Below, piece by piece: positions 41,894-51,700 of a stretch of 64,000 bases of DNA (within the stretch, counting starts at the first letter, position 1; the number at the start of each line of letters is the position of its first letter). The notes beneath the pieces are model-generated. The model was not told the DNA's origin, ran no database searches, and saw nothing but the letters and a program-made list of their open reading frames with translations. This DNA comes from Pseudobacillus lumedeiriae. GTDB taxonomy: Bacteria; Bacillota; Bacilli; Bacillales; Domibacillaceae. A program made the position numbers and the translations under genes. Where the stretch lies: NCBI RefSeq assembly GCF_044891285.1, contig NZ_JAUIYO010000009.1:32515-96514 (forward strand). The letters run 5' to 3'.

Positions 41894-43045
41894 GTGTATA
41901 AAGCGCAAACTTGGTTATCATTCAATTTCTTTGCTTTTTTCTTTTCCTGGGGAGTATTTTTGCCTTACTGGACTGCCTGGCTGATTTCTAGTAAAGGGGT
42001 AACCATTGAATCAGCGAGTGCCATTATTGCAGCCGGCTTGTTTATCCGCTCCTTTTCAACTGTTTTTATCTTTCCGACACTAAGCATGAAGTTATCCATC
42101 GGTTCCCTTACTAAGCTTTTCCCGATATTGAGTACACTGCTTCTTTTCTTATTTATTCCGCTTAGCTCCTTTCATACCATCATGGCGGCGATGATTCTCT
42201 TTAGTTTGATCTACCCGCTCATCCTGCCGCTCACAGAAAGCATCGGCACAATGATGATGCAAAGCGAACGGATTCAATACGGAAAAAGCCGTTCCTGGGG
42301 TTCGATTGGCTATGCGGCGGCTTTAGTGGCAGTCGGAGCAGTAACTGCTTATTTTGGGGATACTGCTATCGTGTATGTGATGATCTTTGGCTGTGCTCTG
42401 ATGCTGGGAGCTGCTTTTTATTTCACACCAGCTTCCTTAAAAAAGCGTTCAGAAAGACATTCCGTTCCTTTCCGCTCGTTGTTTCAATCGAAACGTTTTG
42501 TAATCGCCATGATTGTTTCCATATGCATCCAAGGCGCACATGCCTCCTATTACAGCTACGGTTTTATTTATTTGCAGGATTTAGGAGTAAGCAATACGTG
42601 GGGCGGCATCATTTTAAACATTGCAGTTGTTTCTGAAATTCTTTTTTTCTCCATTGCTGACCGTCTGTTGAAGCGATCCCGAATTTCGTCCATGTTCCTA
42701 GCTTCAGCTGCTGCATCTGTCATTCGCTGGACGCTTTTATTCCTATTTCCGAATGTCGCCGTCTACGCTGCTTCTCAAACGCTGCACGCAATGACGTTTG
42801 CTCTGGCACACTTTGCTTTTATCCGGCTGCTTTATGAAGAATTTGACGGCTATGAGATTCCAGCTGCACAAGGCTTGTACGCTTCTCTTAGCATGGGGCT
42901 CGGTTCATCCTTGCTGACCATTGCTGGAGGATATTTATATAAAGAAGAGCCAGGACTCGCTTTTTTAGGAATGACGTTCGCTCTTATTCCAGCCATCGTG
43001 CTAACTTTTTATCTAAAGAAAAAGTTTGAAGCACCCGTGCTTTAG
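41894..43045 (+). CDS. MFS transporter (HcaT/YunG-like)
   Basis: A 383-residue major-facilitator protein with about 12 helices. It begins MYKAQTWLSFNFFAFFFSWGVFLPYW, the typical start of the phenylpropionate/NHS-like MFS branch, with SRSWGSIGYAAALVAVG in the middle. A GTG at 41894 after GAGG is preferred; a GTG 15 bases upstream lies in that site. Relatives take up aromatic acids or nucleosides; the substrate here is unknown. It is followed by the M20 amidohydrolase on the same strand, with a 149-bp gap. Confidence 0.82.
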   Translation: MYKAQTWLSFNFFAFFFSWGVFLPYWTAWLISSKGVTIESASAIIAAGLFIRSFSTVFIFPTLSMKLSIGSLTKLFPILSTLLLFLFIPLSSFHTIMAAMILFSLIYPLILPLTESIGTMMMQSERIQYGKSRSWGSIGYAAALVAVGAVTAYFGDTAIVYVMIFGCALMLGAAFYFTPASLKKRSERHSVPFRSLFQSKRFVIAMIVSICIQGAHASYYSYGFIYLQDLGVSNTWGGIILNIAVVSEILFFSIADRLLKRSRISSMFLASAAASVIRWTLLFLFPNVAVYAASQTLHAMTFALAHFAFIRLLYEEFDGYEIPAAQGLYASLSMGLGSSLLTIAGGYLYKEEPGLAFLGMTFALIPAIVLTFYLKKKFEAPVL

Positions 43046-43194
43046 AAACCTTCTATTAGGAAACTTATTTCACTTATGCGAAAATGATACATATTAGGGT
43101 AATGTCCCTTCCAAACGGAACACATTCATCATAAAATGAATGAAGGGATGAACTGTCTCGGAAGCAGCGATTAAATAAGAAAGGAGGATCATCC

Positions 43195-44298
43195 GTGAAA
43201 AAAACAGACAGCCGGCTGCTGGATATTTTCCATCACCTGCACACTCATCCAGAGATCAGCTGGAAAGAAACAGAAACAACCGCGTATATCGCCGGTCTGT
43301 TAAAAAAGGAAGGTGTATTCGTTTCCACCTTCGACGACTGTACAGGTTTAATTGCTGAAATCGGCAGCGGCAAACCGATTATCGCCGTCCGCGCCGATAT
43401 GGATGCTCTTTGGCAGGAAGTGGATGGCAGCTTTCAAGCGAACCACTCATGCGGGCATGACGCTCATATGTCCATCGTGATCGGTGCTATTTTACAATTA
43501 AAAGATCAAGTAACGTCCGGCACGGTCCGATTCATTTTCCAGCCAGCTGAAGAAACCGGCAGCGGCGCATTAAAAATGGTGGAAAAAGGTGCCGTCGATG
43601 ATGCTGATTATTTATTCGGCATTCACTTGCGCCCCATTGAAGAATTGCCATTTGGCAAAATTACACCCGCTATTCACCACGGAGCTGTTGCTTTTTTAAC
43701 TGGAAAAGTAACTGGAGATGACGCACACGGTGCCCGCCCGCACCAAGGAACCAATGCGATTGATGTCATCACCGCCCTTAATGAACAGCTGAAACTTATT
43801 CACTTTTCACCATTCGAGCCGTACTCTGTAAAAATGACACAGGTGGAAGCTGGCGGACAAAGCCTAAATATCATTCCCGGCTCAGCAAAATTTGGGATTG
43901 ATGCCCGCGCTCAAAAAAATTCTGTCTTGTTGGACATGCAAAAGCACATCGAAGAAAAAATAAAGGGAGTCAGCCGCTTATTCAACGTCTCCATCGAATT
44001 CGATTGGCTCGATTACACTCCAGGTGCGGAAGTACATGCGGAAGCAGAAGAACTGCTGCGGCAAGGTATTCTCGAATACGGCGGCAAAGATATGCTTGCC
44101 ACACCGCTTATCACATCCGGCAGTGATGACTTTCATTTTTACACAATCAAACGGCCAAACTTAAAAGCCGCCATGATGGGCATTGGCGCCGATTTAAAAC
44201 CCGGCCTGCACCACCCGAAAATGACCTTTGATCCACGCGCCATACAAATTGGAGCCGATGTACTGACTCGTTCTGTTCTAAAAGCTTTAGAAGCATAA
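43195..44298 (+). CDS. M20-family amidohydrolase
   Basis: A 367-residue zinc-dependent amidohydrolase of the M20D group (N-acyl-amino-acid hydrolase / IAA-amino-acid hydrolase-like). Metal motifs are visible: AVRADMDAL, NHSCGHDAHMS (Cys and His ligands), QPAEETGSGA and the late GSDDFHFYTI. It starts at GTG with an AAAGGAGG site. Such enzymes free amino acids from N-acyl conjugates. The true substrate is unknown; a partner role with the upstream transporter is possible. Confidence 0.88.
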   Translation: MKKTDSRLLDIFHHLHTHPEISWKETETTAYIAGLLKKEGVFVSTFDDCTGLIAEIGSGKPIIAVRADMDALWQEVDGSFQANHSCGHDAHMSIVIGAILQLKDQVTSGTVRFIFQPAEETGSGALKMVEKGAVDDADYLFGIHLRPIEELPFGKITPAIHHGAVAFLTGKVTGDDAHGARPHQGTNAIDVITALNEQLKLIHFSPFEPYSVKMTQVEAGGQSLNIIPGSAKFGIDARAQKNSVLLDMQKHIEEKIKGVSRLFNVSIEFDWLDYTPGAEVHAEAEELLRQGILEYGGKDMLATPLITSGSDDFHFYTIKRPNLKAAMMGIGADLKPGLHHPKMTFDPRAIQIGADVLTRSVLKALEA

Positions 44299-44339
44299 AA
44301 AAGGAGCCATGCTGACGTTCAAAGCATGGCTCCTTTTTT
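44297..44339. terminator. Convergent terminator M20 amidohydrolase / LysM-3D gene
   Basis: AAAAAAGGAGCCATGCT and its complement with a 9-base loop, T-rich on both sides, directly between the two stop codons. Confidence 0.88.
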
Positions 44340-44340
44340 A

Positions 44341-45111
44341 TTAGTTCAAGATCGTTACGTTTACTGTGCGGCGTCCCCAGTTCACTGCTTGATCTTTTGT
44401 CGGTACGTGAAGATCAATTCGGTTTCCTTTGATCGCTCCGCCAGTATCACCTGCTACAGCTGTTCCATATCCTTCTACATATACTTTTGAACCTAAAGGA
44501 ATGACATTAGGATCAACCGCGATGACTTTTGCGTTGCGGTTAGCATTTAAGTTAATTCCTGTTGCTGTTACGCCTGAGCAGCCCGCACATTCCGCTGTAT
44601 AAGCAGTCGCTGTTACCGTAAGTGTCTTCCCTTGTGATGCTTGCTGCGCAGGTGCAGAAGCAGTTGTTGATGCTTTAGAAGCCGCTGCTGCCGGTTTTGA
44701 TGCAGCTGCTGCTTTCACCTGGCCAGATAGAGATAGTGTATCACCTGCGTAGATTCTATCAGAAGACAAGCCATTCATCGCCTTCAATGATTGTACAGTT
44801 AGTCCGTTTCTAGAAGCGATTTTAAACAAAGTATCTCCCGGTTGAACCGTATATGTACCGTTTCCTTTTGGCGCTGAAGAAGCAGATGCTGCGGCACCGC
44901 CGTTCACCTCTAATTTTTGATTAGGAAAGATGAGATCAGATGAGAGATTGTTCGCTGCTTTCACTTGCCCAACCGTTGTATTATGTTTTTGAGAGATGCC
45001 CCATAAAGTGTCTCCGCTTTTTACTGTATATGTTTGCGCGGATGCACTTGTTCCAAAAAGGCCTCCACCGATCATCGTAGTAGCTGCTAATGCAATTATT
45101 TGTTTTCTCAT
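44341..45111 (-). CDS. Secreted cell-wall protein with two LysM and a 3D domain (YocH-like)
   Basis: A 256-residue exported protein: signal peptide (MRKQIIALAATTMIGGGLFGTSASA), LysM at about 26-68 and 83-126, an Ala/Ser-rich linker, and a C-terminal 3D domain named for three aspartates. These are seen in VIAVDPNVIPLGS, VAGDTGGAIKG and GNRIDLHVP. The 3D domain resembles the MltA/RlpA double-psi barrel and acts as a muramidase or lytic enzyme. The ATG at 45111 has an AGGGGG site; 30 upstream bases are excluded. A paralogue lies 550 bp upstream in the same direction. Confidence 0.9.
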   Translation of the reverse strand: MRKQIIALAATTMIGGGLFGTSASAQTYTVKSGDTLWGISQKHNTTVGQVKAANNLSSDLIFPNQKLEVNGGAAASASSAPKGNGTYTVQPGDTLFKIASRNGLTVQSLKAMNGLSSDRIYAGDTLSLSGQVKAAAASKPAAAASKASTTASAPAQQASQGKTLTVTATAYTAECAGCSGVTATGINLNANRNAKVIAVDPNVIPLGSKVYVEGYGTAVAGDTGGAIKGNRIDLHVPTKDQAVNWGRRTVNVTILN

Positions 45112-45366
45112 AATAGAAAAAACCCCCTGTGATTCTAACACGCGGTAATTTCCCAGTTTAGAGTTCCATTAAAAGGGAAAACAAGAAACAACCGCCTGTA
45201 AGAAGTATTTTTAAAAAATCATATTTCCAGTGGCACTATTGATAGAAACAAAGTGTTTATATATAAACAGCGCAATGAATCATTCCGATTACCTGCTGAC
45301 GAAATCATTGTATCATGCATAAGCATGTAATGATTTTAAGATGCGATTACGCTTTCACACCTCTAT

Positions 45367-45383
45367 ATAACGATCATGTTACA
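45367..45383 (-). promoter_or_regulatory. WalR-like box 1
   Basis: The minus strand reads TGTAAC-ATGAT-CGTTAT, one base from the WalR consensus TGTWAH-N5-TGTWAH. The same deviation (CGTTAT) occurs in the box before the paralogue, in the same orientation. Confidence 0.5.
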
Positions 45384-45525
45384 AAAAGATGTATTTAGAA
45401 TACTTGTAACTCCATTGACATAAACAAACCAATTCCTGAAAAACGAGGAACAAAAACGTAAACACCTTTAACCGCTTCCAAATATAAAAAAGCTATGTTA
45501 ATGACGATTGTTGATGTTATTACTT

Positions 45526-45605
45526 TATTGATTAGAGCCGCAGCAATAGAAGCTTCCGGGACCACCTGCGGAAAGCGAGCGCCCACAACGGAAATCAACA
45601 GAGGA
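45526..45605. repeat. Degenerate 80-bp copy of the palindromic repeat
   Basis: On the minus strand it runs from CTGTTGATTTCCG through GCTCGCTTTCCGCAGG and TCCCGGAAGC to CTAATCAAT, keeping both ends of the repeat family but with a shortened middle. Confidence 0.65.
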
Positions 45606-45620
45606 GTTTAACAAAGACAA

Positions 45621-45654
45621 AAAAAGAAACCCATCGAAATGGATTTCTCTTTTT
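45621..45654 (-). terminator. Terminator of the upstream LysM-3D gene
   Basis: AAAAAGAAACCCAT pairs with ATGGATTTCTCTTTTT with a mismatch and a bulge; a T-run follows on the minus strand. It starts 13 bases after the stop codon. Confidence 0.75.
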
Positions 45655-45666
45655 ATATTAATCTAT

Positions 45667-46224
45667 TTACTTTAGAATCTTTACTTTTACCGTACGTACA
45701 CCCCAGCGGTATGCATGTTTTTTAGTAGGAACGTGAACGTCAATTTTGTTTCCTTTGATGGCGCCGCCTTTATCTCCGGCAATTGCTTCTCCATATCCTT
45801 CAACATATACCTTTGTACCAAGAGGAATCACTCTCGGGTCAACTGCAATGACTTTCGCATTTGGATTTTTCTTTAAGTTAATACCTGTAGCTGTCACACC
45901 GGAACAGCCTTTACAAGAAGCTGTATAAGCAGTCGCACGAACCGTTAGCACTTTCGCTGATTGGACGGCAGCCGGCTTACCTGCCGCTGGTTTTGCAGCT
46001 GCTTGAGCAGATGTATTTTTAATGATCAATTTTGTACCGACGCTGATTCTATCTGATTTCAAATTGTTCCATTGTTTTAATTGGTTAACAGTCGTCTTAT
46101 ATTCTTTGGCAATGCTCCATAATGTATCTCCTCGTTGTACTGTGTGACCTGTCGACGCTGCCTCTACAGCGGATGTACTGAATAGTACGCAAGCAACAAC
46201 TAAAGACATAATAGCTTTCCTCAC
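45667..46224 (-). CDS. Secreted LysM-3D cell-wall protein, paralogue
   Basis: A 185-residue exported protein with a signal peptide ending SAVEAAS, a single LysM (about 27-70) and the same 3D domain as the neighbour. Shared blocks are TAYTASCKGCSGVTATGINL, KVIAVDPRVIPLG and GDKGGAIKGNKIDVHVPTK. It starts at GTG with GGGGG ten bases before. The 3D parts are nearly identical, the LysM parts less so: a tandem duplication with later loss or gain of one LysM. WalR control is suggested by the box at 46277. Confidence 0.9.
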   Translation of the reverse strand: MRKAIMSLVVACVLFSTSAVEAASTGHTVQRGDTLWSIAKEYKTTVNQLKQWNNLKSDRISVGTKLIIKNTSAQAAAKPAAGKPAAVQSAKVLTVRATAYTASCKGCSGVTATGINLKKNPNAKVIAVDPRVIPLGTKVYVEGYGEAIAGDKGGAIKGNKIDVHVPTKKHAYRWGVRTVKVKILK

Positions 46225-46611
46225 GAATTAGAGACCCCCTTAATTGGTAACATGGGACCCATTCTATCATGCAATTATAACGCTGACATTACACTCAGAT
46301 GTTTGTTTCTTTACACAAATATTTCATTGGTTTAAATATTCAGATAATTATAGATTACTAACATTCGACATCTCTCTTTACAAAATAAGAATATTGTCGT
46401 TATTCTCTTAGAGAAAACAAACTCAATTCTGCTCGTTGTTCTCAGTACTTTTGCTTATTTGTTATTCATTCTCCATTTTTATCGGTACTTATTGAAGATA
46501 AAAAGATACTCACTTTTTATCAAACTCTGTTAGATTATCATGGTACGAAAAGAGGGAGTTGTATATAATAAAAAAGATGTCAATTCACATTATCTTATTG
46601 GAGGATTTTAG
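46225..46611. other. Divergent region LysM-3D gene / YknW-like gene
   Basis: About 387 AT-rich bases. It holds the WalR-like box (46277-46293) on one side, and a TGTATATAAT extended -10 element (46560-46569) about 43 bases before the YknW-like start on the other. No hairpin or gene is seen. Confidence 0.5.
46277..46293 (-). promoter_or_regulatory. WalR-like box 2
   Basis: The minus strand reads TGTAAT-GTCAG-CGTTAT, matching TGTWAH-N5-TGTWAH at 11 of 12 positions, 53 bases upstream of the coding start. WalR controls many cell-wall hydrolases including YocH in B. subtilis. Confidence 0.5.
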
Positions 46612-47274
46612 ATGATTTATCGTGTGCAGCTAATTAAGGGGCTGTTTCGCTCAAAGGATTCTTTCTATCGGCTGGACCATGCAGAAGAAATCAGAGGCTT
46701 GTGGACTCGCATTTCTTTATTAATTATCATCAGCACAGCCTTATACTTTTTAAGCGGTTTGTTAGGAATTCAATCCGAATCGGTTTCCATCCACTTAGCA
46801 GATAGCAGCACCGCGGAAATCCAAGGACAAAAAATACTATTCGCCGTCGGAAGCGCGATCTGGGGTCTTTTCTATCCATTGTTCATCTTGTTTCTATCGG
46901 CGCTTTTATTTTGGACTTTTTTAGAAGTAGACTTTCGCAAGTTGCTCGTTCTGCAATCACTCGTTTACGTTATTTACTTAATTGAATTTTGCTTGTCTAT
47001 TTTTTTAAATGTAACATTGGCAATTCCGAGAGACTCTTCTCCTTTTTCACTCGGCGTTCTTGCCCAATATGTAACAGACAATGAATTAGTGACAAGTCTC
47101 TTTAGCTTTATGACCCTGTTTCAAGTTTGGGCCATTCTCCTGCAATATACATTTTTAAAACAAAACTCAGAAAAAAAGACGCGTTTTGTCCTTGTATTAA
47201 TTCTAACTATTACTATTGTCTACTGGTTATTTTCTACCTTATTTACATCGATCCACGTTGATCGCTTATTTTAA
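46612..47274 (+). CDS. Yip1-family membrane protein (YknW-like)
   Basis: A 220-residue protein with five to six membrane helices (starting near residues 33, 81, 110, 157 and 191), of the Yip1 type. Together with the adaptor gene 23 bp downstream it copies the yknW-yknX order of B. subtilis, where YknWXYZ protects against the SDP toxin. A GGAGG site precedes the ATG. The expected ABC genes yknY and yknZ are absent. Confidence 0.72.
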   Translation: MIYRVQLIKGLFRSKDSFYRLDHAEEIRGLWTRISLLIIISTALYFLSGLLGIQSESVSIHLADSSTAEIQGQKILFAVGSAIWGLFYPLFILFLSALLFWTFLEVDFRKLLVLQSLVYVIYLIEFCLSIFLNVTLAIPRDSSPFSLGVLAQYVTDNELVTSLFSFMTLFQVWAILLQYTFLKQNSEKKTRFVLVLILTITIVYWLFSTLFTSIHVDRLF

Positions 47275-47297
47275 TAGAAAGGAGGCAGCTCCAATAA

Positions 47298-48539
47298 ATG
47301 AAGCGAGTAAAGAAAAAAGTCTGGCTGACAGCAAGTGCGCTGTTCGTTGCCAGCAACCTTTATTTAACTTTCAAAGACGACAGCAAAGCAGATCGCACCC
47401 AATGGCTGACAAAATGGACGCAATCAGCGAATGACGATGTCGTTGAAACATTCCAAACGACTGGAGTGGTCATTCCGGCAGATGAATATCCCATTTATTT
47501 CGATAAAGATCAAGGAACATTTCTAAAGTTTCTTGTAGAAAAAGGGCAAAATGTAGGCGTGGGTACACCGCTATTTGAATATTCATCCGCCCGCCTCGAA
47601 AGAGAAATAGAGAAATTGGAAGCAGAAAAAACACAAACAGAAAAACAAATAAGGCTCATCGACAGGCAAATATCTAAATTAAACAATATTTTATCAAAGA
47701 TTGAAAAAGAAGAAAAAGCGGAAATTGATAACGAAGACAACCCAAAAGTCACGAACAGCGCAGCAAAAGTCACAGTAGAAAATGAAATCATTCATCAAGA
47801 AACAGAAAAGCAAAAACTTGAAGAAGAAGTCGCTAAATACGATACATTGATTGCTAAAACTGAATCTGAAAAAAGCAGCCTAATCGTCAAAAGCGACAAA
47901 TCAGGAATTGTAAAAGAACTCAATTCCGAACTGAATAATCCAATCATGACGATCCGTTCATCGGAAGTCGCTATGCAAGGTGTCTTTAATGAACAACAGC
48001 TAAACAAGGTAAAAGAAGGTTTAACGATTCATGCTTCCGTTGACCCGCTGCCCGTCACATTCCATGGAGAAATTTCAAGCATCGAAAAGTTTCCGGAACA
48101 AGAACCGTCAGTAAAAAGGCAAAGCCTCTATCCATTCGTTGCTCAACTTGATAAAAACAACGTGGAAGATGCAGCTGATCAGCTCCTGCCGGGAATGAAA
48201 GCAAATGTAACAGTTGTTACAAATGAGGCCGTACAAGCTGTCACGGTCCCTGCTTCTACTTTAATCAAGTCCGGGAAAAAATCGTATGTCTTCGTTTTAA
48301 ATAGCAAAGGAAAAATCGAAAAAAGAGCAGTCAAAAAAGGCCTGATCGTTGACGGCCTCCAAGAAATCAAAAGCGGCTTAAAAGCCGGAGAAAAAATTGT
48401 GGCTGATCCAACGAAACTCATGATTCAGAAAGGTGAGTTCATCACTCCAGCGGATTATGATTCTCTGAACAAAAAACAGCTGCAGCAATTAACGAAGAAA
48501 GAACGAGTAAAGTTCCTTTTAATGGGGATCTTATCCTAA
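47298..48539 (+). CDS. Efflux adaptor, HlyD/RND membrane-fusion type (YknX-like)
   Basis: A 413-residue periplasmic-adaptor-type protein. One N-terminal membrane helix (residues 8-25) is followed by a lipoyl/barrel half (IPADEYPIYFDKDQG), a long coiled coil rich in Glu and Lys (about 95-195), the second barrel half, a beta-barrel domain ending PGMKANVTVVT and a membrane-proximal domain (VPASTLIKSGKKSYVFVL). Such proteins work with ABC or RND pumps; no pump gene is adjacent, only the Yip1 gene upstream and a terminator downstream. Confidence 0.85.
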   Translation: MKRVKKKVWLTASALFVASNLYLTFKDDSKADRTQWLTKWTQSANDDVVETFQTTGVVIPADEYPIYFDKDQGTFLKFLVEKGQNVGVGTPLFEYSSARLEREIEKLEAEKTQTEKQIRLIDRQISKLNNILSKIEKEEKAEIDNEDNPKVTNSAAKVTVENEIIHQETEKQKLEEEVAKYDTLIAKTESEKSSLIVKSDKSGIVKELNSELNNPIMTIRSSEVAMQGVFNEQQLNKVKEGLTIHASVDPLPVTFHGEISSIEKFPEQEPSVKRQSLYPFVAQLDKNNVEDAADQLLPGMKANVTVVTNEAVQAVTVPASTLIKSGKKSYVFVLNSKGKIEKRAVKKGLIVDGLQEIKSGLKAGEKIVADPTKLMIQKGEFITPADYDSLNKKQLQQLTKKERVKFLLMGILS

Positions 48540-48540
48540 C

Positions 48541-48672
48541 GAAGGGGGTGCCCCCAAAAGCATAACTTTTAGGGGCATCTTCTTTTTTATATGGTTCTTT
48601 ACACTTGTCCATCATTTCCATTCCAGGCGCGCAGAAGTCTGCGCGCTTTTCACTACAATCAACTCAGCTGCA
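48541..48672. repeat. Composite repeat copy: hairpin, spacer and short palindrome (adaptor terminator)
   Basis: The hairpin GAAGGGGGTGCCCC with its complement around AAAAGCATAACTTTT (48541-48588) ends in a T-run and terminates the adaptor gene. Then comes the spacer ATATGGTTCTTTACACTTGTC, as at 10672, and a short palindromic copy (about 48606-48663) ending AATCAACTCAG. The palindrome middle is reduced to GCGCGCAGAAGTCTGCGCGC. Confidence 0.8.
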
Positions 48673-48775
48673 ACATCAACAATGGTCATTAACATAACCT
48701 ATTATCAAGCAACGTTCGTGAGATACACCTCATAATCAGTCATGTCTACAACCTGAAACACTGTCTTTCTCTTCC

Positions 48776-51700
48776 TTATTTCACTATTAACTTATAAGGC
48801 TCCGCAGAAGCACGCCCCTCTGTTTCACTAATTTCGATGAAGTATTTCCCTTTTTTCAAATGAATGAGAGCGAGTTCCTCGTCACCACTGCCATAAAGAT
48901 CAAAGCTTTGGACGAGCGTACCCTTCGCATTATAAATCTCTATTTTGCCGTCCAGTCCCTTCTCCATTTCAAGTGTCAGTGTAAATTGCTTATCCTTCGT
49001 TACGTTAAAAGCAAAGTGATCCACATCTCCGAAAGGAACACCCGCGTTCATATAACCCCGCACACCGATATGTCCATCTATTTTTTTCAACTGGAGCGGT
49101 TTTTGCGGTACGTGATTTACCACTTTGCCATCACCATCTGTTAATGCATCTTTCATGTCAGCTAGTTTGACCTCATACGGCTGAAGGCTCGGCTTTAATG
49201 AAAGAAATGGGCTGACGGCAAGAAAATAACCAGTCTCTTCTTTCGCCATAAATGAAAGGTTTACTTTCGTTTCAAATGACAGTTGGAGCAAGTTCGGTCC
49301 AAATGGAATCGCCTTCGACCGTTCATCCTCATCTAACACTTTATCACCATTCGTGTCTTCAATAAGCGCACCCGTGAAAATAGCCGGCTGGCGAAGGTCG
49401 TACGGAACAGCTGATTTCTCCGCTGCCGTTAATTTTCCTTGGTTCATGTTTAAACGATACACGGTCGGTTTGCCACTGTTTTTAAAATAGTAGAAATCTG
49501 TCTCTCCAGGGTAGATGAAGTACCCTTTATGGGCAGTTCCCAGCTTCAGATTCTGTGCTTTTTCAGGATCTCCTGTATCTTGTCCAGCTTCCGGCGGTGT
49601 ATTAGCTATTTTCTTCGAATGAATCGTGTATGGATCAGCCGAAACATTATACAGTTCATTCGTTAAACGAAGAACGTACGTTTCTCCTTTTTTCAATGCT
49701 GCTGTCATATGATTGTTAGGCGTGAAGCCGAGCAGAATCATAAGGAGGCTGAGTATGTCCTCTCCTTCACCTGAGATCGGAGTCAATTCTCCTGTTTCTT
49801 TATCATATTGTGAAATAACAGCGACAGGAAGCTGACTCCAACCTTTCTTAATATGAAAATCGTATATGCCATTTTCGGTTGGGGTGAAAGAATAGTAGTC
49901 TTCATCCCCTTCTATTTGAAAATAACCGGCGGCTTCTTTTCCGAGTGTATAAGGAATAGCTTTAGATAAAATTTCTTTTGTTTTTGTATCTTCTATCTCT
50001 TCCATCGGTTCTTCATCAAATCCATCGTCCACTGCTTCATCCGCTTTTACTTCTGCATATTCCGCCAATACGATCTCGCCATTCTCAAGTGCTGCTTCTA
50101 AATCTTCTTTAAACGGAAGTCCATCTTCATCTTCCGGCAGCTTTTTTTCTTCTATGTTCAACTCATATGGATAAGCGGATGCTGTGTAACCATCCACTTC
50201 AAATGCCCCTGGATTCATCATGAGTAAATCAAGAAGCGAACCGATGCTGTCCATTCCCCCAAATGTTTCGTTCGTTACTGTGATTTGGTACTTCACACCA
50301 GGCACTGCTTTGAAAGAGAGCATTTCCCCCCGGCTGATTCCCTGATCATCTGCTTTAGCAATCTCTTCTTCCTTAGTCCCTTCCTCATCTAGTAAAATAG
50401 ATAATTTCAATGCCGAATTCACACCAGGTAAAGCAGATAAGGACACAGAAAGTACTTTCGGCTCATCAACAGCAATAGTGTAATGGTCGTAATCAGCTGC
50501 TCCCTCTTCCTCTGGAAATAATGTAAAGTCTCCTTTCGTATAAGGAAGCGACGTCACTTCTATCGGCTTTTCCGTTGTGTCCGGATCTGCTTTCAGCTTA
50601 CCGAATTTTTCTCCTATAAACGTATAATTCGATAGGCCCGACACATTATAATTGCCGTTCACGTCTTTAATTCCGATAAAAAGCGTTCCCTTTTCTTCAG
50701 CGGTAAACAAGTAACCTTCTTTTTCTCCGGCACGTCCTTTATTATGTTCTGTTAACACCCCTTCTTCTGCTTCCGCTCCTTCAGGGATAAAATAAAAGTC
50801 TAAGCCATAATCATAATCACTGCTTGCTTCTAAAGCCGCTTGCACATGTTCCTGTTCGCTTAAAGAGACTTTATACCAGTGTGTTTCATCCGGGGTCTTT
50901 AACTGCCCGTTGAACGTATTTTTCCCTGCTTTCAGCTGCTTAGCTGACGGCATGGTGAATATAGGCCGTTTCGGCAGCTTTTTCACATCGTATGAAAGAG
51001 CGCCGAGCGGATTAATAAGGCCGTTGGCATAAGTCGTATCATAGCCTTTTGCTCCAAGATCGGTCGCTGTTTTTTCTAAAATAATTTCAATATCGTATGA
51101 CGTGAATTCCGGATGTTTTGATTTTAATAAGGAAGCAGCGGCTGAGACCATCGGGGCAGCCATCGATGTTCCTGTTAACGTTGTAAAGCTTGATCCTTTG
51201 CCGCTTTCATAGGATGTACTGTAAATATCTTCCCCTGGAGCAACCACATCGACAGAAGGACCGAAGTTCGAGCTGTCAGACAGTTTGCAGCTGCCGTCAA
51301 TGTTACCGACACTGATGACCCCCGGATACGCAGCTGGATAAGCGTACATATCTGTTGCCTCATTTCCTGCTGCAGCAACGACAACGGCTCCGCTGTCAAT
51401 CGCTTCCCTGACCGCGTCTTCAACGAGCGGTGAAGACGCAAAGCCGCCTAAACTAAGATTGATAACGTCCGCGCCTTTAGACACCGCATATAAAATCCCT
51501 TCAGCAATCGTGAAATCATTTGCTGACACCTTGCCATTGAACACGTCTATCGGGAGAATCTTCGCGTTCGGATTCACTCCATGGCCGCCAATGCCGTTAT
51601 TCGCTTTTGCAGCAATAATGCCTGCGACGTGAGTGCCGTGCAAATCACGCACTGGATTTTTGGCTGGATCCGCCGCATTATATGGCGCAAGCAGCTGTCC

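Larger units (their letters stand above)
45112..45666. other. Long leader/intergenic region between the two LysM-3D genes
   Basis: About 555 bases without a gene. Near the downstream gene lie a hairpin of AAATCATT and CATGC with their complements (45302-45337) and the box at 45367-45383, 256 bases before the coding start. Beyond are a degenerate palindromic repeat (45526-45605) and the terminator of the second gene. Confidence 0.6.

Noticed and set aside
45395..45598. 67-codon minus-strand frame
   Set aside because: It begins inside a degenerate intergenic repeat and has no ribosome site.
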